Origin: a virus
Reading direction: 5' to 3' (one strand)
IMG/VR virus record: IMGVR_UViG_3300037088_000848
Coordinates: 1 to 31,468 of that record
DNA: 31,468 bases
The notes beneath the pieces were generated by a model. That model was not told where the DNA came from. It did no database searches and saw only the letters and a program-made list of their open reading frames with translations. The position numbers and the translations under genes are program-made. Positions 8,568 through 16,451 of this stretch are shown piece by piece (the stretch's first letter is position 1; each line of letters begins with the position of its first letter).

Positions 8568-10310
8568 ATGGTTCAATTTGTAACGTTACCACGAACAAGA
8601 TCTGTTGGCGAGGCAATCGCTGAAGGCTTAGGACAGGGCATCTCTGAAGGGGTGTCAATGGGATTGCAAGAACGAATGGAAGTACGTAGAGAGGAAAGGA
8701 AGCAGGAAGGCGTAAAGAAGAATATTTTGGATTATGCCCAGGCCAAGGCGGACAAACTTGGTATTGGAAGCAATAAGGCTGTGGTTGGATTTCTTTACCA
8801 GACAGGGTTAATTGATCCTAAATCAATGGTTGCTTGGGACCCCAGCCCAGAAGAGCTGGAACATCTTCAAGGTGATTTGAAAGAACACCTAAGTGATTCA
8901 TTTGCGCCTGAAGCAGAACAAGATGGGAAACCTATAACCCCAGGGAATATTGATCTTGCTAATAGGCCGCGTGTAAGAAATCCAGATGGTTCCATAAGTA
9001 CTGTCGCTTCGAGATCATACAATATAGATGGAAAAGAAGTTCTTCTTCCCACTGTAAGTGAAGATGGAAGAATAATGGACGACCAAGAAACAGTTGAACA
9101 ATATAAAAAAACAGGCAAACATCTTGGTATTTTCAATTCTCCTGAAGAAGCAACTAAATATGCCAAACAACTACACGAAGATCAAGCTAAATTAATTCAA
9201 CAGGATTCGGGACAACAAGCCCAACATCCAATGGAACAAGGATTTAATTTACAATCAAGTAGGCGAGGCCTCCCAAATGCCCCAGGTTCAACGACCGTGA
9301 ATCCATTAGCCGTACCACCTTCCCAAATAGGTCCGCAGCAACCTGGAACGATTAAAGGGCCTGCTGAGGCGCCACCATTTCCTAAGCCTGCTATTCCTCC
9401 ATCTGATGAGGATCGTTTTCGTACAGTAAGGATAAAAGGTAAGGATATTCAAGTAGTTAAAAGTCCAAAGGATGTTAGGACATTGGAGGAAGCTCATGCC
9501 TATGCTGATACAGTCTTGCCAGAAAGCAAACGAAAAGATTTCATGACAAGTGCTAGGGCGGATATTAATGCTCGTGAGAAAGAGCAGAAAATTCCTATTT
9601 TAAAACAGCAATTGGAACTTAAACAAAAAGCGTTTGAAGCAGAAGAGAAAGAAAAAGAACATAAAAAGATTGAGCCATTAATTAAAGAAATTGATGATGC
9701 TCGTGAGTCAGTTTTAATTCAAAAGGCAGATATTGATTTACAAGAAAATATTGTACGTGAAGGAGATACAGATTCTTTAGTTCAATATTTAGCTTCGCAT
9801 TATAATTGGGAACCAGGAAAAAGTCCAAGTGCATCTATGTTAGACACGTTAAATAAAGAATTATTAACAGGAAGTTTGAAAGGAATAAAAGCGAAAGCAT
9901 TAAATCAATTTATAGAACAAAGAATAAATCGAATGTTTGCTACAATAGGAAGATCTAAAGAATCAAATTTATCGACGCTAGAAACATTAAGGTTTTTTAG
10001 CGATCTTGCGAGTGAGAAAATTAGATTATTTGATGAATTAAAAGGAAAAGTTCCGAATGAAGATTTGTCAAAAGAAATATACAAAAAACTTGGGGATTAT
10101 GCAGAAAATAGAAAAGAAAAATTTTCAGAAAAATTGTCTGAAATAAAAGACGAATTTTCTAGCGATGTAGAGCTTAAATCCACAAAAAGACCTCCAGAAG
10201 GTACATATATGACAAAGCGGAGGCGTGATGCTCTTTATAAAATTTTAGGGACTGCCAAAAAAGTTCAAGAAACTGCACTTAAGTTAGGTTATAAAACTCC
10301 TGGAGAATAA
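8568..10310 (+). CDS. Large internal virion protein with a recurring phage-virion domain
   Basis: The 580-aa protein opens with a Gly-rich stretch (EGLGQGISEGVSMGLQERM). At about residues 125-205 follows a domain I recognise from many phage virion proteins, sometimes beside lysozyme-type domains: it begins with GNIDLANRPRV, continues with NPDGSISTV and LLPTVSEDGRI and ends with TGKHLGIFNS and YAKQLHEDQ. A Pro/Gln-rich linker (about 215-280) leads to a long charged, helical, coiled-coil-prone part (about 335-540). The chemistry of the domain is not known to me. Between the small internal proteins and another helical virion protein, it most likely belongs to the ejected or internal set. AGGTGA stands before the ATG. 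Confidence 0.5.
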   Translation: MVQFVTLPRTRSVGEAIAEGLGQGISEGVSMGLQERMEVRREERKQEGVKKNILDYAQAKADKLGIGSNKAVVGFLYQTGLIDPKSMVAWDPSPEELEHLQGDLKEHLSDSFAPEAEQDGKPITPGNIDLANRPRVRNPDGSISTVASRSYNIDGKEVLLPTVSEDGRIMDDQETVEQYKKTGKHLGIFNSPEEATKYAKQLHEDQAKLIQQDSGQQAQHPMEQGFNLQSSRRGLPNAPGSTTVNPLAVPPSQIGPQQPGTIKGPAEAPPFPKPAIPPSDEDRFRTVRIKGKDIQVVKSPKDVRTLEEAHAYADTVLPESKRKDFMTSARADINAREKEQKIPILKQQLELKQKAFEAEEKEKEHKKIEPLIKEIDDARESVLIQKADIDLQENIVREGDTDSLVQYLASHYNWEPGKSPSASMLDTLNKELLTGSLKGIKAKALNQFIEQRINRMFATIGRSKESNLSTLETLRFFSDLASEKIRLFDELKGKVPNEDLSKEIYKKLGDYAENRKEKFSEKLSEIKDEFSSDVELKSTKRPPEGTYMTKRRRDALYKILGTAKKVQETALKLGYKTPGE

Positions 10311-10311
10311 T

Positions 10312-11709
10312 ATGCCCGAATTAAAATCTTTTTATGCTGAACTTGAGTCACCAGAGCCCCGAAAAATGCAACCAACACAAAAAACGGAAAGCATTTTACC
10401 CTTTTATCAATCTTCTGGAAAAGGACAAGAAGAAATAACAAAGCCAGGTGAAGAAACTACAGGACATTTCATTGGTCGAAATATTGCCAGAACCGCAGAA
10501 AAAGTCGGTATTGAAGCTCCTCTTGAAACTATAGAAAGCATCGGCGAAGTAGCAAAATCTATTTCTCCAATTGATAAAATTATGAACTGGATTGGAACTA
10601 CAAAATTAACACCAGAACAACATAATGAGTTAAAGAAACGTGTTGCTAAATACAATATTCATGTTCCTGGCGTGTCTGAACCGCCAATTTCATCTGAAGG
10701 AGTAAAAAAGGGACTTCAAAAAGTTGCTGGTCAATATTTTGAACCTCAATCAGATTTAGAAGATTATTTTGATCAATCTTTAAAATCAGCTAGTCAGATA
10801 CTCTATGGCGGAGAATTTACTAAAGGAAAGTTGTTACGCGCTGGTATTGGTGGATTGGGTGGTGAAGCTGCAAAAAGAGAAACTGAAAAATATCTAGGCA
10901 AAGGTGTTACACCGGAATTAGCAAAATCTTCTATAATGATGTTTACTAGTATGTTTAATTGGAATGGTGCCAAGAAATTAGCTAGTTCTTATTTTAATAA
11001 GGCTGAAGGAGCTAACATTAAAGGTGTTTTAGGTGATGCTATAGATTATGAAAAAGATTTAGATTCGTTAATTTCCAAATGGGAAAAAGGCGGAACTACA
11101 TGGTCTGATAAAAAAGCAATAGAACAAGCTAAAGCAATAAAATCTAGAATTAATAATGGTACACTTGAATATGATGAAGCATGGGAAGCAAAGAAAAAAT
11201 TGAATGAAAATGCAAAAGGACTATATTCAATTAAAGAACCAGGATCTTCTGCTGAAGCAATTGAAGCTACAAAGGGAAAATTTGGAGAAATTAGAGATGC
11301 AACTAAAAAATTTATGAAAAAATCTATGCAAACCCATCCAGATTGGTACCCAAATATAGAAAAGGGAGATGAAATTTTTGGAGCAATACAAAATAGTAAA
11401 TGGATAACAAATTGGATACAAAGAAAACTTCCATTTCTAAAGGAAGATTCCTTAATAAAGACTCTTTTTGCTGGTGCAGAAATTGGAGTGTCTAAATTTT
11501 CACCGTTAAGTGGCGTTGCTGGTATTGGCGCAATTGCAACAAATAAAGCTATAGCCATTGGAAGACAAATGCATAAAAGTCCTATTTTAAGAAAATATTA
11601 TATAGATCTAGTAAAAAATGCATCCAAACAAAACTCCGCAGGATTCCTTAATTCATACAATAGATTTAAGAAAGAATACGAAAAAGAATCTGAAAATAAT
11701 GAAGATTAA
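10312..11709 (+). CDS. Large helical internal virion protein
   Basis: This 465-aa, Lys/Glu-rich protein is mostly helical. Two Gly/Ala-rich, weakly hydrophobic stretches stand out: LRAGIGGLGGEAAKR (about residues 175-190) and SPLSGVAGIGAIATNKAIAIG (about 400-420). Such helical proteins with amphipathic parts are common among ejection proteins. It starts 1 base after the upstream stop, following GGAGAA, and ends the plus-strand virion block. Its stop codon interlocks with the stop of the minus-strand 27-aa gene. No named family was recognised; the AT-richness is higher than in the capsid gene. Confidence 0.45.
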   Translation: MPELKSFYAELESPEPRKMQPTQKTESILPFYQSSGKGQEEITKPGEETTGHFIGRNIARTAEKVGIEAPLETIESIGEVAKSISPIDKIMNWIGTTKLTPEQHNELKKRVAKYNIHVPGVSEPPISSEGVKKGLQKVAGQYFEPQSDLEDYFDQSLKSASQILYGGEFTKGKLLRAGIGGLGGEAAKRETEKYLGKGVTPELAKSSIMMFTSMFNWNGAKKLASSYFNKAEGANIKGVLGDAIDYEKDLDSLISKWEKGGTTWSDKKAIEQAKAIKSRINNGTLEYDEAWEAKKKLNENAKGLYSIKEPGSSAEAIEATKGKFGEIRDATKKFMKKSMQTHPDWYPNIEKGDEIFGAIQNSKWITNWIQRKLPFLKEDSLIKTLFAGAEIGVSKFSPLSGVAGIGAIATNKAIAIGRQMHKSPILRKYYIDLVKNASKQNSAGFLNSYNRFKKEYEKESENNED

Positions 11710-11789
11710 TATCTAACAGGAGGTCCTTCTAATGTATCAAATATTGCCCATAAAATCATTCCGATAAATATTGCGATTATTAAGCCCAT
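11706..11789 (-). CDS. Tiny membrane protein (27 aa)
   Basis: This 27-residue reading frame starts 2 bases after the stop of the 72-aa membrane protein, with GGAAGGAATAGGT as ribosome site. It begins MGLIIAIFIGMILWAIFDTL, a single membrane span of about 17 residues, and ends with a short charged, Pro-containing tail. Placement at the end of a cassette of small membrane proteins, with a stop that interlocks with the convergent virion gene, makes it credible despite its size. Role unknown; a holin-like or modulator peptide is possible. Confidence 0.4.
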   Translation of the reverse strand: MGLIIAIFIGMILWAIFDTLEGPPVRY

Positions 11790-11791
11790 AC

Positions 11792-12010
11792 CTATTCCTT
11801 CCCCATCTTCTTTCTTTCCTCAATAGCACAAAGCCTGCCATGGAAGTCTTTGATCTCTGCTTGAATTTCTCTATAAATTGAAGCAATCAAATCTTCAATT
11901 CTTCTACAATCTGCACGAGATTCAGATCTTGACCACAAAAACATAGATCCAGTTGCCACTATGATTGCCAAAATTGCGCCTACTATCGTAAGTACTTGAG
12001 TCCAATCCAT
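11792..12010 (-). CDS. Small membrane-anchored coiled-coil protein
   Basis: This 72-aa protein has an N-terminal membrane span (about residues 6-26, LTIVGAILAIIVATGSMFLW) and then a charged helix of the type SRADCRRIEDLI...IQAEIKDFHGRLCAIEERKK. Short proteins of this layout, with the 'EIKDFHGRLCAIEE' ending, recur near phage tail and lysis genes. Candidate roles are holin or lysis accessory, or an exclusion protein. It lies 3 bases after the upstream gene's stop and is followed directly by the 27-aa gene, so the cassette is co-transcribed. No endolysin lies next to it, which weakens the lysis idea. Confidence 0.6.
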   Translation of the reverse strand: MDWTQVLTIVGAILAIIVATGSMFLWSRSESRADCRRIEDLIASIYREIQAEIKDFHGRLCAIEERKKMGKE

Positions 12011-12013
12011 AAG

Positions 12014-12202
12014 TTAACCTTTAATTTTATATTCTAATGTTATAATTTTCTTTTCTAGTTGATATATTTTATTTTCGTATTTATCTTCTGATTTTTGAAT
12101 TTTTCTTTCTAATTTAGTATACATAACTAAACCTAAAAAAAACATCCAAAAAATAATCATAATCAACCAATATGCATTTATATTTATTTGAGTATCTGTC
12201 AT
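12014..12202 (-). CDS. Small membrane-anchored coiled-coil protein
   Basis: This 62-aa protein has a hydrophobic span at about residues 11-27 (YWLIMIIFWMFFLGLVMY) followed by a Lys/Glu-rich coiled-coil helix (KLERKIQKSEDKYENKIYQLEKKI). The layout is N-out or N-in span plus one helix, as in the neighbouring 72-aa protein, and similar to inner-membrane spanins or holin partners. It starts 3 bases after the stop of the Phd-like gene, whose last bases (AAGGAGTAGGAG) form its ribosome site. The sequence does not decide between a lysis and an exclusion role. Confidence 0.55.
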   Translation of the reverse strand: MTDTQININAYWLIMIIFWMFFLGLVMYTKLERKIQKSEDKYENKIYQLEKKIITLEYKIKG

Positions 12203-12205
12203 CTC

Positions 12206-12397
12206 CTACTCCTTCAACTCCCTTTTTTCATCTTCTTCTCTCATGCGTTCCTCAATGATCTGCCAGTCATCCCATGAAAGCATCACAGTCATTGGCTTGT
12301 TATTTTTACAAAGAACATACCGTTCATCATTGTAACAAGACAAGTGTACCATCTTAGAAAATTCTCGTGCAGCTTTCTTCAAGTTGATCTTTTGCAT
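12206..12397 (-). CDS. Phd/YefM-like antitoxin-type DNA-binding protein (orphan)
   Basis: This 63-aa protein begins MQKINLKKAAREFSKMV and continues with ERYVLCKNNKPMTVMLSWDDWQ, matching the Phd/YefM pattern (a short helix, then 'vvit.nGkPvavLvs.edye'). Such proteins bind palindromic operators with their N-terminal half and often neutralise a toxin with their C-terminal half. An in-frame ATG at 12418 exists, but GGAGGTAAGG directly before 12397 decides the start. No RelE/YoeB/Doc-type toxin follows. Instead come three tiny membrane proteins on the same transcript. A TGTACA-type inverted repeat overlaps the promoter upstream, which fits autoregulation of the family. Confidence 0.6.
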   Translation of the reverse strand: MQKINLKKAAREFSKMVHLSCYNDERYVLCKNNKPMTVMLSWDDWQIIEERMREEDEKRELKE

Positions 12398-12419
12398 CCT
12401 TACCTCCATGTTAATCAAT

Positions 12420-12448
12420 AGTATGCACGTGTTGTACTATTTGTACAA
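12420..12448 (-). promoter_or_regulatory. Promoter of the Phd-like cassette
   Basis: Read on the minus strand, TTGTAC (12448-12443), a 17-base spacer and CATACT (12425-12420) form a sigma70-like promoter with one or two mismatches in each box. It ends about 22 bases before the Phd-like ATG. Confidence 0.5.
12432..12448. promoter_or_regulatory. Candidate operator: TTGTAC/GTACAA inverted repeat
   Basis: TTGTAC (12432-12437) and GTACAA (12443-12448) form a perfect 6-bp inverted repeat with a TATTT spacer. It contains one exact TGTACA (12442-12447) and one single-mismatch copy (12433-12438). TGTACA is the core recognised by the E. coli YefM-YoeB complex. It overlaps the -35 box and spacer of the cassette promoter, a good place for autorepression by the Phd/YefM-like product. 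Confidence 0.5.
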
Positions 12449-12483
12449 TACATATCTTATTTTTTCCAAATTCTAATTTTATT

Positions 12484-12510
12484 TTGACATCCGAAAAATG
12501 TTGTTATAGG
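12484..12510 (+). promoter_or_regulatory. Possible promoter for the fibre genes
   Basis: A perfect TTGACA (12484-12489) is followed after 15 bases by TATAGG (12505-12510), 36 bases before the fibre ATG. The spacer is short. An inverted repeat GTTGTT/AACAAC (12500-12505, 12522-12527) lies over the start region. Confidence 0.35.
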
Positions 12511-12546
12511 TTTAAGTAAAAAACAACCTTAACAAAAGGATGAATT

Positions 12547-15006
12547 ATGACAGGACGTGGAAATGCTTCCAATTTACTTTATGGAAGCCCGAATGGGTTG
12601 ACACAACAAAACCCACTACCAATTGTAGCAAAAAGATCGCCAACGACAAGTGACACAGCATATTTGGTTGGTCAACTTTGGGTGAACAAAGTTTCTAATC
12701 AATGCTGGATTCTAACTAGCGTGGCGGCTGGCCTGGCTACATGGGCTCTGGCCTCTCCAGGAGCTTCAGACGTTGATACTGTCAACTCCTTATCTCCTGT
12801 AGCTGGCGACATAATTGTTGCTGGTGGAACCAACCTTGGCGTAGTCAATGCTGGTCATACAATCACACTGAATTTGATCCCAGCAATCACCCTTGCCACC
12901 TCCGTCACCTCGCCTTTGTTCACTTCAGGGGCAGGCGTACCGGTACAAATTACAGCTCCAGCAAACCGAAACGTAATTATTCAGCTTGGAGATGCAGCAG
13001 GGGCACAAAAACTGTCTATAACAAACAGTGCAACGGCTGAGGTCTGGAGCGTCAACTCTCTTGGGGTATTTGGTGCTTTAGCTGGCATGACTGTAACTGG
13101 AGCTTTGACTCAAACAGCTGGTGTGGTCAATATCGGCCAGGACAATGCTGCAAATGCGATTAATATTGGTGCTGGAAACGTTGCTAGGGCAATTGCTATT
13201 GGTGCTGGAGCGGCTGCTCATACAGTAGCTATTGGTTCAGCTTCGGCAGGGGCAATGTCCATTGATTCAGCCGCAGGGATTTCCCTTGATAGTGCTACAG
13301 CCTCCAACTTTACTGTCACGGGCGTGGCAGACCTTACTCTTGCATCAACAGGCGGATCAGTCAACATTACCGCGACAGAAGCGGCCGTAGATGCAATAGC
13401 AATCAACGCATCCAATGCAGCTGGTGGGATCGATATGAACTCTGGAACTGGAGGGATTGATATCGACTCAACTGGAGCTATTGGAATTGATGCTGGCGCA
13501 GCTTCCAACTTCACAGTAACAGGGGCATTCGACCTGACATGTTCTTCTACTCTGGGACGACTTATCCTCAACTCAGAAAAAGCCGCTGCCGATGCAGTCA
13601 GGATATTGTCAGTAGCTGGTGGATTGGATACAAATGTAGCTTTGCAAATGAACCTTGATTCTTCCCAAGCTGCGGCAGATGCCGTACGCATAATAGCTTC
13701 AAATGCAGCTGGTGGAATTGACGTCAATGCCGGCACAGCTGGTATAGATGTTGCCACTACTGGGGTTCTGTCAATCGATTCAGCTGGAACCTCCAACTTA
13801 ACAACGACAGGAGCTTTCGATTTTACCGTTTCCTCAACCGCAGGATCTGTCATTGTATCTGGTGGTGAAGCAGTTGCAGACGCGGTGCAAATCACATCGT
13901 CAAATGCAGCTGGGGGCGTTTTAGTCACAACTGGAACAGGTGGATTTGCAGCAAATGCAGTAGGGGCAGCAGCTCCCATAACCTTGGATGCTGTAGGCGT
14001 GCTGGAACTCAATTCATCTGGAGCTGCAATTAGTATAGGACAAGATGCTGCTAACTTCGCAGTAAACGTAGGGACGGGCGGAACAAGAACTGTCACCCTA
14101 GGGTCGGCGACATTGACTTCAAGTACGGTTATAAATTGTGGTACTGGTGCAGCTAATATTGCCTCCAATGCCACTGACCATACCACCACAGTAGGTTCTG
14201 TAACTGGGTCTTCGCCAACAGTTATTAGGTCTGGTACTGGAAGAATCACAGTCACTGGGACAGTAAAAGAAATTGATGCTGAGTTTTTAACCAGAAGTGG
14301 AGTCGACGTTACTTTCCAATCTTCTCCCATTGTTCAAAGCTTGGCAAACACAGGTGCTGCGCCAACAGGAGCAACTGGCGATGTAAACCTTTTGCATTTC
14401 CAAGAAGGATTTATATTGGAAGAGTTTGTAAAAGGAGCTGGTGAAACAATTATAGCCCCCAGGATGACTGCCACCGGCCTTTTGATTAGTGGAGATCTCA
14501 CAGCTACAGAAGGATACGAGATAAACGCTGGAGCAGTGAGAGCAAATTCTCCATTAAGCTATACGATTGGCACGTCTCCAGCATTCTTTGCAGAACTGTC
14601 GTTCACTCCCGCTGACGTTTCTGGACTTGAACCTGCGTACTTTGGTTTTAGGAAAACACAAGCCAATGATGCGACATATACCAACTACACAGACTTTGTG
14701 GGATTTGGGATTGACAACCTTGTTTCAACAGGGAAAGCGATTATCCAAACTCAGTTAAATACTGGTGGATTGATCTCCACAGACACAACGGATGCCTGGG
14801 TAGATAACGCAACCCATACACTTAGAGTATTGGTTTCAGCAGCTGGTGTAGTCACCTTCACCATTGATGGTATCGCTCCGGCAGTAACCCAAGCTTTCAC
14901 ATTTGATGCCGGTGATGTAGTTCACTTCTGGTGGACACATGTATTTGGTTTGGGAGCTCCAGGGACTATTAACTGGAATAGTATCAAAATCGGCTTCCAA
15001 CCATAA
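12547..15006 (+). CDS. Repeat-rich tail fibre protein
   Basis: This 819-aa protein is a probable fibre. The N-terminal 70 residues (AYLVGQLWVNKVSNQCWIL...ATWALASPGA) resemble virion-attachment modules at the start of phage fibres. Residues about 190-245 and 490-560 hold short beta-helix-like repeats such as INIGAGNVARAIAIGAG. Between them come three degenerate repeats of about 60-95 residues, each with a SNFTVTGAFDLT-like start and a SNAAGGIDVN...GIDI-like end. The last 205 residues (from about LLHFQEGFILEEFVKG) look like a lectin-type beta-sandwich that could bind the host. AAAGGATG precedes the ATG. Composition (Ala, Gly, Thr, Asn) is uniform across the repeats. A long reverse-strand open frame here is only a shadow of the repeats. 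Confidence 0.7.
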   Translation: MTGRGNASNLLYGSPNGLTQQNPLPIVAKRSPTTSDTAYLVGQLWVNKVSNQCWILTSVAAGLATWALASPGASDVDTVNSLSPVAGDIIVAGGTNLGVVNAGHTITLNLIPAITLATSVTSPLFTSGAGVPVQITAPANRNVIIQLGDAAGAQKLSITNSATAEVWSVNSLGVFGALAGMTVTGALTQTAGVVNIGQDNAANAINIGAGNVARAIAIGAGAAAHTVAIGSASAGAMSIDSAAGISLDSATASNFTVTGVADLTLASTGGSVNITATEAAVDAIAINASNAAGGIDMNSGTGGIDIDSTGAIGIDAGAASNFTVTGAFDLTCSSTLGRLILNSEKAAADAVRILSVAGGLDTNVALQMNLDSSQAAADAVRIIASNAAGGIDVNAGTAGIDVATTGVLSIDSAGTSNLTTTGAFDFTVSSTAGSVIVSGGEAVADAVQITSSNAAGGVLVTTGTGGFAANAVGAAAPITLDAVGVLELNSSGAAISIGQDAANFAVNVGTGGTRTVTLGSATLTSSTVINCGTGAANIASNATDHTTTVGSVTGSSPTVIRSGTGRITVTGTVKEIDAEFLTRSGVDVTFQSSPIVQSLANTGAAPTGATGDVNLLHFQEGFILEEFVKGAGETIIAPRMTATGLLISGDLTATEGYEINAGAVRANSPLSYTIGTSPAFFAELSFTPADVSGLEPAYFGFRKTQANDATYTNYTDFVGFGIDNLVSTGKAIIQTQLNTGGLISTDTTDAWVDNATHTLRVLVSAAGVVTFTIDGIAPAVTQAFTFDAGDVVHFWWTHVFGLGAPGTINWNSIKIGFQP

Positions 15007-15017
15007 GGAGGTGACTT

Positions 15018-15365
15018 ATGGCTTACGGAAGAATAGTTGCCTTCGAAGCTCTTAGAGAAATTGCTTTTGGTGGGATAGGGGCGGCTTATGCTGCCCTTGG
15101 CCCTGCCACAACTGATTATGCAAGGCTGATAACAATTCACAATACCTCTGACGCTGATGTGTATATCACAACAGATTTAAGAAAAAATGAAATGAGGATA
15201 GCCGCTGGTTCAGCCAGGGTCTTTGATTGGACAACCAATAAAGTTAGAGACGACGGCCTTATGGAAAGAAAAGGGACCGTATTTTACCTAAAACAAACAG
15301 CAATGGGAGCTCCTACACAAGGGAACGTTTGGATAGAGGTTATCTATGCTGATGGAGGTATCTAA
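15018..15365 (+). CDS. Small beta-rich virion protein in the fibre operon
   Basis: This 115-aa protein is beta-rich (ARLITIHNTSDADVYITTD, then ARVFDWTTNKV, GNVWIEVIYADGG). The pattern of a conserved strand 'itIhN.sd.dvyIt.d' and an 'aaGsarvfDwttNk' loop is common in small phage virion proteins of unknown place. A strong AAGGAGGTGACTT site stands in front of the ATG. The stop overlaps the start of the next gene by 1 base, tying it to the accessory fibre proteins. Confidence 0.55.
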   Translation: MAYGRIVAFEALREIAFGGIGAAYAALGPATTDYARLITIHNTSDADVYITTDLRKNEMRIAAGSARVFDWTTNKVRDDGLMERKGTVFYLKQTAMGAPTQGNVWIEVIYADGGI

Positions 15366-15892
15366 TGTCACAAATTACGATCCTTCCACCTCCTGTAACC
15401 CCTGGTCCCGGACCCGTCCAAACCATCACAGGTGATGTAGGTGGAGCAGTCTCAGCAGATGGAACGTCAACTATTTATTTGGTTACAGGGCCTGGACTAA
15501 CCTCAACTGGCGTGCCCGTAAATAACACCATCATTTTCACATTGGATGGATTGACACAAGCCACAGCTCAAACAATTGGGGCAGTCACAGCAGACATTAT
15601 CACCATCAATCTTGGTGCAGTGCCAACCACATGGATAGTTGAGGCGAAGATTGTGGGATTCGAGGCAACTACGCCAGCTGGATGTGGGTATAACCTAATA
15701 GGCGTTGCAAGAACAAATGGAGTGGTTGGAACGCTTGTTTCTGCTCAGGATAAATACAATGCAGAAGAAGCCACCCTACTTCCAGGGGATGCGAATTTCG
15801 TGGTGGTAGGAAATTCAGCCATCATAAGAGTACTTGGAACAATTGGCCTCACGATTAATTGGAAGGCCACAACTGTACAGATGGGGGTTTAA
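15365..15892 (+). CDS. Accessory fibre protein with TG-rich N-terminal linker
   Basis: The 175-aa protein begins with a Pro-rich leader (PPPVTPGPGPVQTITG), then DVGGAVSADGTSTIYLVTGPGL, a linker motif found in many tail-fibre genes. The rest is a beta-rich globular domain (IVEAKIVGFEATTPAGCGYNLIGVARTNG). It overlaps the upstream gene by 1 base and ends 1 base ahead of the next start. It may form a knob or a trimer-capping part on the main fibre. Confidence 0.5.
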   Translation: MSQITILPPPVTPGPGPVQTITGDVGGAVSADGTSTIYLVTGPGLTSTGVPVNNTIIFTLDGLTQATAQTIGAVTADIITINLGAVPTTWIVEAKIVGFEATTPAGCGYNLIGVARTNGVVGTLVSAQDKYNAEEATLLPGDANFVVVGNSAIIRVLGTIGLTINWKATTVQMGV

Positions 15893-15893
15893 T

Positions 15894-16436
15894 ATGCCAG
15901 GTTGGGACAATGATTGCGCGTTTTTCGCACACGGGATTGATACTCGAGGTGTTGACCCAATAGTCAACCAAATGAATGTGGATGGCAAGGTTCTTATTGC
16001 ATCCACAGCATTTCCATATATCAGGGCAAATTTCCTCACAGCAGGGCCAGGCATAGGAATTGTAAATGGGCCAGGCACTATCCAGATCAGCAACACCTCT
16101 GGTGGTTTCATATGGAACGTGGTCATCTCTGCTACAAACCCTAATGGTTTGGTGGCTGAAAATGGTTACATAGCCAAAGGAGCTGGGGTAGTTCATTTCC
16201 TCCTTCCAGCGGCTGCTAATGTTGGAGACACATTTCAGATAGCAGGCTATGGAAACTTGTGGGTGCTCAATCAGAATGCTCTTCAATCCATCTTTTTAGG
16301 AAACCACACAACATCCGTAGGGGTTGGTGGTAGCCTTACTGCAACCCATATAAAAGATACTGTGGAGTTAGTTTGCGTAACTGCGAATAGTGAATTCCAA
16401 GTATTAGATTCAATTGGAAACATTACAGTCATTTAA
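15894..16436 (+). CDS. Accessory fibre protein with WxV...GNITV domain (copy 1)
   Basis: This 180-aa protein ends with a domain of about 105 residues that recurs in the next gene. It runs from WNVVISATNP, through LVAENGYIAKG and FLLPAAANVGDTFQIAGYG, to SVGVGGSLTAT and DSIGNITVI. I recognise this domain from fibre-like proteins of phages and Legionella- or Chlamydiae-type genomes. The N-terminal part has a GPGIGIVNGPGTIQISN linker, also shared with the next gene. ATG at 15894 was chosen over 15834, which lies inside the preceding gene. It follows that gene's stop by one base. Confidence 0.55.
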   Translation: MPGWDNDCAFFAHGIDTRGVDPIVNQMNVDGKVLIASTAFPYIRANFLTAGPGIGIVNGPGTIQISNTSGGFIWNVVISATNPNGLVAENGYIAKGAGVVHFLLPAAANVGDTFQIAGYGNLWVLNQNALQSIFLGNHTTSVGVGGSLTATHIKDTVELVCVTANSEFQVLDSIGNITVI

Positions 16437-16451
16437 CTTAAAGGATAAATT

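Noticed and set aside
11046-11558. 170-aa minus-strand frame
   Set aside because: Antisense to a well-supported virion gene, with Ser/Phe-rich composition typical of a shadow and no ribosome site.
13218-14330. 370-aa open frame on the minus strand
   Set aside because: It lies wholly within the fibre repeats on the other strand, has a low-complexity Pro/Val/Ala composition and no ribosome site; it is a shadow of codon and repeat periodicity.
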